A stretch of DNA of 64,000 bases from Macrosoma leucophasiata (Eukaryota > Arthropoda > Insecta > Lepidoptera > Hedylidae). The stretch spans positions 2,790,001 through 2,854,000 of the forward strand of contig JAWQUS010000022.1 of NCBI GenBank assembly GCA_036365455.1, written 5' to 3'. A program made the position numbers and the translations under genes. The notes under the pieces were generated by a model that saw nothing but the letters and a program-made list of their open reading frames with translations, was not told the DNA's origin and ran no database searches. Positions 22,501-31,560 of the stretch are shown piece after piece; within the stretch, counting starts at the first letter, position 1, and each line of letters opens with the position of its first letter.

Positions 22501-25500
22501 GTCAAAATAAAGCACATCTACCTGACTACCGCGATCCAAACGTGTAGATATATAATTAGTAACGGTTAGAAGGTTGGTGTCTACTGAACGCTTTGCTCTA
22601 AAACCATGTTGCGCGTCAGTCAGATATTTCTCTACTTGTGAATAAATACGTCGATGCAAGATGATTTCGAAAATTTTGGCTGGTGCCGACAGAATAGCAA
22701 TGGGGCGATATTCCTCCACAGCGGACTTGTTGGATGTTTTTGGTATCGGTGTAACTCGTGATGTTTTCCATTGCGGGGGATATACGCCTGACTCTAGCCA
22801 TAGATTAAGTATGTGACATAGTGGATAACTTACACTGGTTTTAGCGCATTTTAAAATTGCAGACGGAATATTATCAGGACCTACGGAACTGCAAGATTTA
22901 AGTTTGTTAATACCAAACAATATATCCGCGGGAGTAAACCTAAAAATGTTAACATAATTACTGTCTCGACTGGAATCATGAATGGCAGCGAGGTCAGGAT
23001 GTAAACGTGGTACAATAGGTGAGAATACACTACCAAAAAACTTTGCAAAAGCCTCTGCTGCGGCGATGCCGGTGAAAGATTCGCCCTGGTAAGTTACCAC
23101 CGGTTCGAATCCTCCCCTAGATCGCAGGGAACTTATAAAGCTCCAGAATTCTCGAGGATTCGCCTTTATATTAGCTTCGATGCGTGCCAGATAAGAGTTG
23201 TAAGCCAATGTTACTTTAAGCTTTAGGGTAGTTCTAATGTCCTGAAAGGCCTTATATGAGTCATTCGATTTACTACGTTTCCAAATAGCATGCAGCTTTA
23301 ATTTCTGCTTTGCGTCCTTTATGATTTCACATGTGAACCAAACCGGATAGCGATGATTGTTACATTTCACACGGCGTTTCTTGGGCATACATGCATCGAA
23401 AATTTCATATATGATGTTATAAAAACAATGTACAGCATTGGATGGATCATTCGATTGAATGACTCTGTCCCATGAAACGCAGGAGAGCAAACGATACAAC
23501 TCGACATAGTCACACTTGTTGAAGTTCCAGTCATTTTTACTATTTATGTTGCTCGGTGGTATAGCTTGTGGGTTGTAAGTGCTATGGACTTCTAGTTTGA
23601 TGTCCAGGGCAGGATGGTAAGCGTCAATCGGAACAATGCCCTGCGTACAAGTTACCTCTATGTCTCTAATGGTGGCGCTCTCCCGAACTAGGACGACGTC
23701 AAGTTTCCCTCCGTGAAGGTTTACTACAAAATTATGGTCTGAAAGTTTACAATAAGATAAAAAATAACAATAATAGCTATTTACATTAATTGACGCACTC
23801 CTTAGATTAATGTCTCCGAGTATTATTACTTCGCCTTTTATTTTATCAATAGTGTTCTCAACTGAATAGGGGATAGTCTTTTTTTTAATGTAGTCCTGGC
23901 ATTGCCTGGTGACTTATAGTTCGTAATGCCACTAGGACCCACCAAAATATCAGGGCTGCCCGTTTTTTTGGCTTCCCACAGCCAAATATGTAACAATTTT
24001 TTACTTATTTTTATTATTATGTCGCTCGTCAGCACGGGGTCCAATCCTTTCTCAGGCTTGCGCGGGGACATGGGGGGGTCCAACACGTAGAGGGGTTCTA
24101 GCCATTACAAAGTAGATCAAAATTCTCGAAAGGGCGGGACCTCTCTCTGACTGCATCAATAGTTAATACAGACACAGACAGACCCCGCACAATATATGGG
24201 ACTATTGTAATGATAAGTGATTCACCAAAGTTTGGACTATGTGGGTGAACTGGAGGGAATAGCTGGCTGGGCCTATGGAGTGAGATCCGGCACCTGCCTA
24301 TATTCAACATCTCACATTATCAAATCCTACTTCAGGCAGGTGGTGACTCGCTTCTCCTTGGTGGGCCCCCAAACAGCCAACCCGATGGTCGACGGGGGGC
24401 AACACTGTTGAGAGAGGCTGGGGGGTCGAGAGGTGTGGCCCCAGTTTCACCATCACGAGCGAGTAATCTCAAGCTCGGAGCGGGCTTCCCCGCTATTATG
24501 CTTTTAGACACTTCCACCACCGAGTGTATGGCTCTTGAAGAAATTTAGAGCCTATTATCCAAATTTCTGCAAATGCCATACCTCTAGTGCCCCACTCTGA
24601 CCAGCCAATGAAGGCAAGCCAGAGGTGAGAGACTTGATGCTCTGTCCGGCCGTATCTCTGTGTGGCGGACGAGGCGGAGCCCAGATCTTTCGGAGGAACT
24701 CGAGATGATGGTAGGGGGTGATGTCGCTACGCACCAACAGCTCGCCACAAGCTGCTCTACCCCCTTATTATTATTAATTATTGTGTGTATGCCAAAAAAA
24801 TAAATATTTTTCTTTCTTTCAATCAAATAATACTTTCTAGGATCCACAAAAACCGGACAAATGGACAGGTATACTCGACGCAACGAAACCTGGACAGAAA
24901 TGTGCCCAATTGAATCCTTACGGCGACACGACGTTCATTGGTTCAGAGGACTGCCTTTACTTAAACGTGTACACACCTAAAATGCCAGCCAAAGATATAA
25001 AGAAACTACCAGTTCTATTCTTCGTTCATGGAGGACGTTTGCTTCTAGGCTATGGCGATTATTACAAACCTGATTATTTAATTCAACAAGATGTTGTATT
25101 GGTTACGATTAACTATAGATTACATATACTAGGTTTTCTGTGTTTAGAAATACCAGAAGCGCCAGGCAATGCAGGATTGAAAGATTCTGTTATGGCATTG
25201 AAATGGGTTAGGGATAATATATCTTCGTTCAATGGTGATGCAGAAAATGTAACAGTGTTCGGTGAAAGCGCTGGTGCTGCAATGGTTTCTTCATACCTAA
25301 CATCGACTTTAGCTGATGGGTTGTTTACTAAAATTATTTGTCAGTCGGGTAATTTGATTTCTGATTTGTATATGGATAGCATACCACCTTTAGATAAAGT
25401 GAAGTACATAGCAGCTCTCTTTGGTCAGAATATTGAAGATAAGAGAGACTTGTATGATTTTTTAATTAATGTACCCATTGAAGAATTGGTCAACGCGACC

Positions 25501-28500
25501 ATGAATGCAGAATTGTCTAGACCGTCGCATATAATCCAAGCGTATTTTTTACCGGTTATCGAGAAGAAATTTGAAGGAGTTGAACAATTTTTCTTTGAGC
25601 AACCTATAGTTTCGATAAAAGCTAATCGATTTAAAAATATACCGATTCTAACGACCTTTAGTTCGCACGAAGGTGCTCTGTTCGCTCAGAAAGATGAGAA
25701 AGGTGATCTAGTTATGATAAAAGAATTAGAGAAAATGATGCCTTCTTATTTGCAAATGGATAATGGTGTAAGATCTAGAAAATTTGCAAGTACTTTGAAA
25801 GAGTTTTATTTTAAAAATAAAGATATTGATAAAGATACCAGAAAAGAATATCTAGATTTAGTATCTGATGCATTTTTTGCAAGAGATGTAGTTATGTTCG
25901 CTGAATATATGGCTAAGAAGAATGAAGTTTATTTGTGTAGATTTTCATACAATGGCAAAATGAATACGAGTGTCATGAAGAAATTGGGTTTCCTAGGTGC
26001 GACGCACGGTGATTTAATACAGTATCAGTTTTATAGAGCTAACAAAGCGAAGGACTGTACGATGAAAGATATGGAGGTGGTCGACACTTTGGTGGAAGCT
26101 TGGTGTAATTTCGCTAAAACTGGGTAAGTTTATCATCAAAATCTAGAAATAGATTCCCTAGCATAAGGATCCATTATTTTAACCGTGTTATTACGGAGCT
26201 ATACATTACCATCTAGCCCAGAGGTTCCCAAACAATTTTTCTTGTAAACCTCTTTCCATTTTTTTCTGGTTTCGGTGGACCCCTTTGCTAACATTTATAT
26301 CACTTTCCCATATATCCCATTTTTATTTACGCATATATGTAGACCCCATCGAGTCTCCCATGGACCCCAGGGGGTCTATATGGACCACTTTGGGAATCAC
26401 TGATCTAGCCGGAACACGATAGTGCTAAAGACTACCATTTGGTAGCATATACAATATGTAACGGAAATAACGCTCACTCAAACACCCCGATTAGAATATC
26501 GAGTTACAATCATAATAAATGAACTGAAATTACATGTTTATGTATTAAATATTTTTTATTTAAGAATTAAGTTGTCCTTTATTTGTACAAACACTATGCA
26601 CACCCTACATATACTTACCCTACCTCTACCCACGGTCGCACAAACCTCGCACACGCACACTGTCGTAATGTGATGTAGCGTAACTTGCGTACCCCTATTT
26701 AACACTCGCTTGTAATAAGATTCATTTTCACTATTTTGTTTCTTAAATTGTTATAATAGTCTTTTCGCATTATAGTATGTATGAACTTGTAATAAAATCT
26801 CTTTGGCTGTAGTATTTGTATCTGGCTGGTTTTGGTATCATTGAAAGTTAAAATTTTAAAGAACATAATTCCAAATTCAAATAACGCAAATGTGTGATTT
26901 TCATTTGTTTTTCGTACTGTCAAGATGAGTGAATCTAATGAAGAAATTCGATACATTTTAAAATTTTACTACAAAAAAGGTAAAAATGCAACGCAAGCCG
27001 CGAAAAAAATTTGCGATGTTTATGGACCTAGTGCAGTGTCTGTGAGAGTAGCACAAATTTGGTTTAAGCGTTTTCAATCCGGAAATTTTGATGTCAAAGA
27101 TGCACCTCGCTCTGGTCGCCCTATTACGGATAAAATGGATGCCATTTTTGAAAAAGTGGAGCAAGATCGACATATCAGTAGTTACGACGTAGCTGAAGAA
27201 CAGAGAATTGATCACAAAACAGTTTTGGCGCATTTGAAAAAAGCTGGGTACAAAAAAAAGCTCGATATTTGGGTACCTCACGAGCTCACTGAAAGAAACC
27301 TAATGAACCGTGTACTCATTTGTGCTTCTTTATTACGACGTAATGTAACCGAATCATTTTTGAAGAAGCTGATAACTGGTGATGATAAGTGGATCACGTA
27401 CGACAAGAACGTGCGAAAAAGGTCGTGGTCAAAGGCCGGTCAGGCTTCACAGACTATGGCGAAACCCGGGTTAACTCGCAATAAGGTGATGTTGTGTGTG
27501 TGTTGGGATTGGAAGGGCATTATTCATTATGAGCTATTACCACCAGGCAGGACTATCGATTCTGTACTCTCCTGCGAACAACTGATGAGATTAAAGCAAG
27601 TAGTTGAGAGAAAGCGGCCGGAATTGATCAACAGAAGGGGTGTGGTGTTTCATCATGATAACGCTAGACCTCACACATCTATAGCCACTCAGCAAAAATT
27701 AAGAGAGTTTGGCTGGGAGGTGTTAATGCATCCGCCGTATAGTCCTGACCTTGCACCTTCAGATTTCCACTTGTTTCGGTCTCTTCAGAATTCTTTATGC
27801 AATGTTAGGTTAACATCACGAGAGGACTGCCAAATCCACTTGTCGCGGTATTTTGATGAGAAGTCCCAAAATTTTTATAGCAATGGGATCATGTCCCTAC
27901 CTACAAGATGGCAAAAGGTTATCGAACAAAATGGTACATACATACTTTAGTTAAATTTAAATAAACTATATTAAAAAATGTTTTGAATTATCTTAAAAAA
28001 TGCGAAGAAACTTTTTCCCCATAGATAATAAAATGCACGACTCAACGAGTTCTAATAAACTTGTTGAGACTTGCATTTTACTAGGGATATACGTTAGTCT
28101 CATTTTCATTTGACTGTTTTCCAAAATAACCATAATTTCCTAAATTGTAATTAATTTTGGGACAAAATATTGCCTGTATTAAAAATGTCTGAAATCGATT
28201 CGGTTATCGATTCTGAAGAAACTAGTTTCGGGTTGTACATTTAATCCTGTTACACGTTGTAGATTAGGTAAAGCTAGGGTTGCTAGGTCGCTTAACCTTA
28301 TAGCCGGACATACCATCAAGTTTAGCCGGACATTTGGGTGAAAAGGCCGGACACCAGCAATAGAAGCAATCGGGTGTGCTCGGTGCTCGCTCGTTTAAAA
28401 AATATAAAAAACCTAACAAAAGCTTAAAACCGTATATTTTGGCCGGACACGCAATCAAAAGGCCTAACTATGTCCGGTTTTATCCGGACGCCTGGCAACC

Positions 28501-29060
28501 CTAGGTAAAGCAGTAGTGCCTACGCCCTCTAGTCCCTACACTGAAAAAAATAATGTTGTAGTTCCAATTACTCCAATATTTTATTGTTAATTTTCAGCCG
28601 CCTGAATAGTCTAGTGGTATCAGGCCACTACTACTACGCTGAGATCCTGGGTTCGATTCCCGGGTCGGAGACTGAGACTGACAGAGATAGCGGTCTACAT
28701 TACTGAATCTGTTGGGATTTTTCCATTTTCTGGAAATTTTCCAGTGCCTCGCGAGTTTGGTAATATGCTCCGAGATGTCAACAGGCTCGCCACATGGGCC
28801 AAGACGTAACCGGCGGGTGTTATGTATGACCTAACCTCTGCCTACCCCTTCGGAGATTAAAGGCGTGAAGTTACTAACGTATGTTTTTCCTTCATTCCAG
28901 AAAACCAACATGGAGCAACAGAAATATAGAATGGGTGCCTTACAAAGCTGACAAGAGGTATTGCCTTGAAGTGGGAGAAGATATTCGAGTTGTACAGAAC
29001 CCTATTTACAATAGATATAAGTTATGGATTGATTTGATTACGGACGCTTCTAAGTTGTAA
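19453..29060 (+). CDS. Carboxylesterase gene 1 (three coding exons, 524 aa)
   Basis: Join 19453-19584, 24841-26123, 28901-29060. Predicted carboxyl-ester hydrolase of the alpha/beta-hydrolase (type-B carboxylesterase) family. It begins MTCRLTIPQG with no signal peptide, so it is probably cytosolic, as in insect alpha-esterases. Motifs: SFEGIPYAKPP (about 27-37), SEDCLYLNVYTP (79-90), nucleophile motif GESAG with Ser187, Glu321 in SSHEG, His433 in GATHGD. Length fits the family (about 520-560). The oxyanion motif is HGGR (107-110) instead of HGGG. Introns are phase 0 (gtaagt...ag) and phase 2. Frame and splice sites are intact. Introns of 5.3 and 2.8 kb are full of transposons. Paralog of gene 2. 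Substrate unknown; detoxification or hormone/odorant ester turnover are family roles, not shown here. Confidence 0.93.
19626..19845 (+). mobile_element. SINE-A, 5' truncated
   Basis: Starts at tatggtagtgttcagcac and ends cattacataaaaaaaaaa. In intron 1 of gene 1. Confidence 0.8.
19915..20035 (+). mobile_element. SINE-A 5' fragment
   Basis: Starts tggtggtagagctccagtg and breaks off after gtcaggtagtaat. Confidence 0.75.
20088..20120 (+). other. G-rich tract, possible G-quadruplex
   Basis: Four to five runs of three to five G in 33 bases on the transcribed-sense strand of gene 1 intron 1. Confidence 0.6.
20165..20330 (-). repeat. MITE-H copy, diverged
   Basis: Shares gtcaaaacttgaccaaaatg, gtcgacaaacgtca and gcgaaagagataagctctac with the copies at 33138, 38640 and 61383 (reverse orientation). 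Confidence 0.6.
20393..20832 (+). pseudogene. LINE 3'-end fragment
   Basis: Encodes REKFHPHRLDTWQCSTVRFS, then FLPRTCKLWNELPSEVFPRC and NMGFFKNGV, then the tail ggcgacggtgac. This is the C-terminus and 3' UTR of a non-LTR retrotransposon. A sister copy lies at 29087-29537. Confidence 0.75.
20859..21098 (-). mobile_element. Short non-autonomous Helitron
   Basis: The reversed 3' end reads gaagtttgccgggtcacCTAG; the body (atcattcaaaaccaaaatt, ttggacttccaaaaatc) matches 55323-55585. Confidence 0.65.
21102..21240. mobile_element. MITE-N, right end cut
   Basis: Matches 5346-5486 (cccttattcataaaagtatt to acgtttatgaat) but stops exactly where the tail of the following LINE begins. Confidence 0.7.
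21241..23914 (-). mobile_element. Non-LTR retrotransposon with EN remnant and RT
   Basis: Minus-strand open frame from a stop at 23914 to 21382. The N-terminal part has EVIILGDIN, LDVVLVRESA and DAYHPALDI, which correspond to the last blocks of an APE-type endonuclease. The reverse transcriptase carries EEYRPIAILS, DAQHGFRAKRS, DVLYFDFKKAFDRV, SGVSQGSILGPLLFLL and the catalytic YADDLKLYAEI. A post-RT region follows. After the stop come a short 3' UTR and an ATTT/TAAA microsatellite tail (21241-21267). The 5' end of the endonuclease and any ORF1 are missing. About 840 codons are uninterrupted, so the insertion is fairly young. It sits antisense in gene 1 intron 1. Confidence 0.88.
21382..23499 (-). 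CDS. LINE reverse transcriptase frame
   Basis: About 705 codons of the LINE polyprotein downstream of its endonuclease blocks. The frame is open further upstream to 23914; no ATG is seen there, consistent with 5' truncation. All core RT motifs including F/YADD are intact. It may still encode active RT, but the element lacks the full endonuclease needed for target cleavage. Confidence 0.85.
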   Translation of the reverse strand: MYRLLSCVSWDRVIQSNDPSNAVHCFYNIIYEIFDACMPKKRRVKCNNHRYPVWFTCEIIKDAKQKLKLHAIWKRSKSNDSYKAFQDIRTTLKLKVTLAYNSYLARIEANIKANPREFWSFISSLRSRGGFEPVVTYQGESFTGIAAAEAFAKFFGSVFSPIVPRLHPDLAAIHDSSRDSNYVNIFRFTPADILFGINKLKSCSSVGPDNIPSAILKCAKTSVSYPLCHILNLWLESGVYPPQWKTSRVTPIPKTSNKSAVEEYRPIAILSAPAKIFEIILHRRIYSQVEKYLTDAQHGFRAKRSVDTNLLTVTNYISTRLDRGSQVDVLYFDFKKAFDRVNNDILLAKLGIIGFAPGLLRLLADYMRDRQQFIRLGIYESSLYHTRSGVSQGSILGPLLFLLMVNDLPTVLGHAECLLYADDLKLYAEIRSEADCLALQEDIRAVYEWSVKNDMEFNLSKCCVMSFARTKHPIMFDYKIGITKISRSTVMKDLGVIFDRRLNFNEHVSTVAKESFQRLGFVLRNARGFSSDCVIRLLYNALVRSKLEASSCVWNPHHSTHELLLEKVQKAFLRYLYKHKFGYYPLMYPTAFLLGCLNYNSLKTRRANGQLVIMFKLLRGLIDAPCLHNELARLYVPPVQDKYLRARKHKLLAVPFTRTIAHANSFVPRALSVLCALLEAFPDFDLFVDGWKAVVSVCLQFSEIL
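23915..24780. repeat. LINE 3' region, unassigned family
   Basis: 24240-24560 (gcaacactgttgagagaggc, gagcgggcttccccgctatt, cttttagacacttccaccac) matches from memory a 3' region frequent in lepidopteran LINEs. 23915-24240 is unassigned. Ends with ttattattattaattatt at about 24766-24782. In gene 1 intron 1. Confidence 0.5.
24841..26123 (+). CDS. Gene 1 coding exon 2
   Basis: Starts after tactttctag in phase 0 (DPQKPDKWTG) and ends in phase 2 after ...NFAKTG before gtaagt. Carries the oxyanion motif, Ser187, Glu321 and His433. No stop or frameshift over 427 codons. Confidence 0.95.
26190..26460 (-). mobile_element. SINE-A remnant split by MITE-E
   Basis: Left piece acggagctatacattacc and right piece ggaacacgatagtgctaaag are adjacent in intact SINE-A copies; here MITE-E lies between them. 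Confidence 0.7.
26219..26402. mobile_element. MITE-E (hAT type)
   Basis: Reverse-oriented copy, cagaggttcccaaac to tttgggaatcactg, flanked by the perfect 8-bp duplication atctagcc (26211-26218 and 26403-26410). Confidence 0.92.
26461..26739. other. No gene recognised
   Basis: Intron 2 sequence, unassigned. Confidence 0.35.
26740..28015 (+). mobile_element. mariner element with degraded ends
   Basis: Compared with the copy at 51601-52885 the body is nearly identical. The right inverted repeat keeps ggggaaaaagtttcttcgca (reverse complement) but its last bases differ, and the left repeat keeps only gtcttttcgcattatag. The outer 7-17 bases of the ends are therefore changed or lost, and no TA duplication can be assigned. 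Located in gene 1 intron 2, sense orientation. Confidence 0.88.
26925..27950 (+). CDS. mariner transposase, intact 341 aa frame
   Basis: DNA transposase of the Tc1/mariner superfamily, which cuts and pastes at TA sites. N-terminal helix-turn-helix regions (about 1-110: ATQAAKKICDVYG, QIWFKRFQSGNFDVKDAPRSG), the mariner signature WVPHELTERN (about 118-127), and the catalytic triad GDDKW, HHDNARPHTS and YSPDLAPSDFHLF. Spacing between the last two aspartates is 34 residues (DD34D). Full family length (about 345) with no stop. The terminal repeats around it are damaged, so this copy may be immobile although its protein could act on other copies. Confidence 0.93.
   Translation: MSESNEEIRYILKFYYKKGKNATQAAKKICDVYGPSAVSVRVAQIWFKRFQSGNFDVKDAPRSGRPITDKMDAIFEKVEQDRHISSYDVAEEQRIDHKTVLAHLKKAGYKKKLDIWVPHELTERNLMNRVLICASLLRRNVTESFLKKLITGDDKWITYDKNVRKRSWSKAGQASQTMAKPGLTRNKVMLCVCWDWKGIIHYELLPPGRTIDSVLSCEQLMRLKQVVERKRPELINRRGVVFHHDNARPHTSIATQQKLREFGWEVLMHPPYSPDLAPSDFHLFRSLQNSLCNVRLTSREDCQIHLSRYFDEKSQNFYSNGIMSLPTRWQKVIEQNGTYIL
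28027..28085. repeat. Short inverted repeat
   Basis: aaaatgcacgactcaacgag faces cttgttgagacttgcatttt across a few bases, arms about 22 bp with few mismatches. It lies directly after the mariner end; could be a very short MITE. Confidence 0.6.
28275..28503. mobile_element. hAT-type MITE
   Basis: Ends tagggttgctagg and cctggcaaccctа-type complement (positions 28275-28287 and 28491-28503), flanked by the perfect 8-bp duplication ggtaaagc (28267-28274 and 28504-28511). The flanks (attaggtaaagc and gtgcctacgccc) are a SINE-A remnant, so it landed in an older SINE-A. Confidence 0.88.
28594..28878 (+). mobile_element. SINE-B next to gene 1 exon 3
   Basis: Head gcctgaatagtctagtggt, B box gggttcgattcccggg, end ggcgtgaagttac. 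It ends 22-26 bases before the exon 3 acceptor. Confidence 0.9.
28872..28900 (+). promoter_or_regulatory. Branch site and 3' splice site of gene 1 intron 2
   Basis: TACTAAC (28872-28878), the optimal branch-point consensus, lies 23 bases before the AG at 28899-28900, followed by a T-rich tract. The first four bases of TACTAAC come from the SINE-B end (ttac). Confidence 0.7.
28901..29060 (+). CDS. Gene 1 coding exon 3
   Basis: Completes a split Gly codon and reads KPTWSNRNIEWVPYKADKRY onward, ending ITDASKL and TAA at 29058-29060. Position and content (NP/KPT...W.P...) match the final exon of gene 2 before its extension. Confidence 0.93.
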
Positions 29061-29086
29061 AAGTGTTAGATGTCGTATTGTTAACG

Positions 29087-29537
29087 ATCCAGGACTTACC
29101 GACAGGCTCGAACATCTGAGCCTGCGCAGAGACATTGGGAGTCTGTGCGTGTTGTACCGTCTCTACAATGGTGAGTGCTCTGCGGAACTGTTTGACATGG
29201 TGCCACCGTCTCTTTTCCTACACCGTACTACCCGCCGAAGAGAGAAGTTCCACCCACACCGACTGGACACCTGGCAGTGCTCAACGGTGCGGTTTTCACG
29301 TTCGTTCCTGCCCAGAACGTGTAAATTGTGGAACGAACTTCCCTCTGAGGTGTTCCCTAGGTGCTACAATATGGGGTTCTTCAAAAATGGCGTCAAAAGA
29401 GTCCTTCAGGGCTGGCAGCGCGTTGGCAACTCCCCTGGTGTTGCAAATGTTCATAGGCGACGGTGACCACTTTCCATCAGGTGGCCCGTTTGCTTGTCTG
29501 TCAACCTTCAGACATAAAAAAAAAAAAAAAAAAAAAA
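29087..29537 (+). pseudogene. LINE 3'-end fragment forming the gene 1 downstream region
   Basis: Sister of 20393-20832: encodes KFHPHRLDTWQCSTVRFSRS and KLWNELPSEVFPRCYNMGFF, then ggcgacggtgaccactttcc and an A-run at 29517-29537. It starts about 27 bases after the gene 1 stop codon, so the mature 3' UTR must run into it or end almost at once; I see no AATAAA in between. Confidence 0.8.
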
Positions 29538-29977
29538 GATATGTCATACATGGCTAGGCAAAAGAGATGTTGTGAGCTCGGCTCTGGTTCGTACACGTCC
29601 TCAAAAAATGGGTAAACTAAAGAAGAATCCGAAAAAAATACAATTAATTTATTCAAGAATATATTTTAGAGTTACAACCACATTTATTTCAAAGGATTTT
29701 ATCATTTTCAACTACGTTCAACATGGCGGCGATACAGCCGATTCGTTCGATAGTATTTAGAAAATATTACTTTTTTTCTCCAAGTACTATATAATCAAAA
29801 AACAATGATGAAAATGTCAAAATGACATCTCCCGCCATATTCGTCATGTTGGTTTTGAGTTGCAGTTATAACTGAAAATAATGTTTTGTAACTGCAAACA
29901 AAGCGAAATAAGTGAAAATATGCAGTAAAAACGTTTTTATATTGATTTTGCCTGTTTAATGATATTGTGTAAAATAC
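29538..29977. other. No gene recognised
   Basis: AT-rich; contains atggcggcgatacagcc and tcccgccatattcgtcat. Could hold promoter sequence for the small frame that follows. Confidence 0.3.
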
Positions 29978-30154
29978 ATGGCCGGAGGTCCATACATTTT
30001 TGCAACGTCTCCTTTGTATGAAATAGAAATGAATGATAATGGCTATGTTCTTAAATCCACTGCGGCCACTGCAAGAGATAACATCAGTACAGTGTACAGT
30101 GATCATAAGAAATATTGCACATATGCGCAGGCACACATTTTTGCCGCGCGATAG
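29978..30154 (+). CDS. Small hypothetical frame or first exon
   Basis: 58 codons from an ATG in fair context (acATGGcc): starts MAGGPYIFATSPLYEIEMND and ends FAAR-stop. Amino acid use is balanced rather than repeat-like and the DNA belongs to no repeat family seen here. No domain recognised. It could be a short chance frame or the first exon of an unseen gene. Confidence 0.22.
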   Translation: MAGGPYIFATSPLYEIEMNDNGYVLKSTAATARDNISTVYSDHKKYCTYAQAHIFAAR

Positions 30155-30542
30155 AAAGAGAGGAATGCTTGCCTTCGATTTTCGATCAGGTCACGTGTCC
30201 TGACGCGTTTTTTTACCGTTTACAAAAAGAGCACAACGCAGAATAAAAGTTTTCACTTCAAAATTAAAAAAGGTACAGGTTTTTTTGATTATATTTCAAA
30301 GGTTTGTTACTGTCTGTGGCGACGAATACATCGACGCGCGCGCAACTGACACCATTCCACAACTAGCTAGGTGAACGTCCACTCAAAAATTTAATACAGC
30401 TTAGTTACAGTCCACTTAGCATTTTACTCCACCTCAACATATGGTCCTTCGAGCCGGATTTGCTTGCACCTTTTTTATTTTTTTCTGTACAAACCAATCC
30501 ATGGCGCTTTCCATGCTTCTATGTCTACTCTATAGATTAATA
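30155..30542. other. No gene recognised
   Basis: Unassigned unique-looking sequence. Confidence 0.35.
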
Positions 30543-30850
30543 ACGTAACTTCACGCCTGTAATCCCCGAAGGGGTAGGCAGAGGTAAATGCATGCATTCA
30601 AGCATACATGCAAACACCCACGATTCGCCGGTTACGTTTTGGCCCATGTAACAGGTGGCGAGCCTGTTGACATCTCCGGGCACATTACCAAACTTTGAGG
30701 TACTGGGAAATTTCCAGAAAATGGAAAAATCCCAATAGAAGAGATAAAGGCTTTTTCACCATTATCTCTGATAACCCCCTACCCGGGAATCGAACCCAGG
30801 ACCTCAGCGTAGTAGTAGTGGCCTGCTACCACTAGGCTACCGAGGCAGTT
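30543..30850 (-). mobile_element. SINE-B, full length
   Basis: Reversed: cgtaacttcacgcctgtaat at the left, ggctaccgaggcagtt at the right. Confidence 0.9.
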
Positions 30851-31128
30851 AATTAATAAATAAGTAGATTAATAATAATCATATTTACTCCTTGTACCTT
30901 ATAATTTTAATTGAGTAGGGACGTGATGACCCCTTGTGGAGGAGAATAAGTTAAGATAAATGTATAGAATAATAATATGTTAATTACACCTGTAAATAAC
31001 ACCTAAAAAATGTACATGAAAGTATTAAAACTTTGAACTTTGAATTCGTCCACTAGTGCAATCTATTTAGATTAAGCTGTTAAAGCAAAACAGCGAAGCG
31101 ATATAATCGCGATCCAGTGACAATCAAT
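30851..31128. other. Unassigned, possible LINE tail
   Basis: Contains attaaaactttgaactttga at about 31021-31042, a tail-like motif. No gene. Confidence 0.3.
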
Positions 31129-31254
31129 AAGCTGCGTACAAATTAACCGCGGCAAGCCATCGAACATTGGCGCGCGCGGCGGCCGCGCACTATGTAGACG
31201 GGGTGAAAGGGGGCACTATGTGGATGGTTTGCCGCGGTTCATTTGTGCAGCTTT
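31129..31254. mobile_element. MITE-L with 30-bp inverted repeats
   Basis: Left arm includes attaaccgcggcaagccatc; the right arm includes gatggtttgccgcggttcat, its near complement. Outer agctgc...gcagct also pair. A GC-rich centre gcgcgcgcggcggccgcgc. About 126 bp. Confidence 0.75.
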
Positions 31255-31317
31255 AAGCAGAAGTGAGCGTCAGTTTGTACACCTGGGGACGGACCGCCTA
31301 ACTCTAATGCTAAGACC

Positions 31318-31524
31318 AGAGAATATGTATAGAATGGACACTTCGACGTCCCGCCCGATTTCCCCGCCTCACCCAACCTCCTCCTCTCTTATGGGCGACG
31401 TTTGGTATTATCTACGTGCTACGCACACAGGTGCACGTGTAAATACACGTCACTGATTGATGTATGTGTAATAGAGACCAAAAAAAGCGTTTGTATGGAA
31501 TTTTGGCGAAGTGTCCGCGGTGTG
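31318..31524 (+). mobile_element. MITE-J
   Basis: Runs agagaatatg to gtccgcggtgtg. Flanks ctaagacc and ataagacg are a degraded 8-bp duplication. Family shares ctacgtgctacgcacacagg and taagcgtttgtatggaattt. Confidence 0.8.
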
Positions 31525-31560
31525 ATAAGACGTTATCTTGTCAGTTTCGTACCGCCTATT

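Noticed and set aside
29795..30136. 113-codon minus-strand frame
   Set aside because: Antisense to the small + frame at 29978; no recognisable content.
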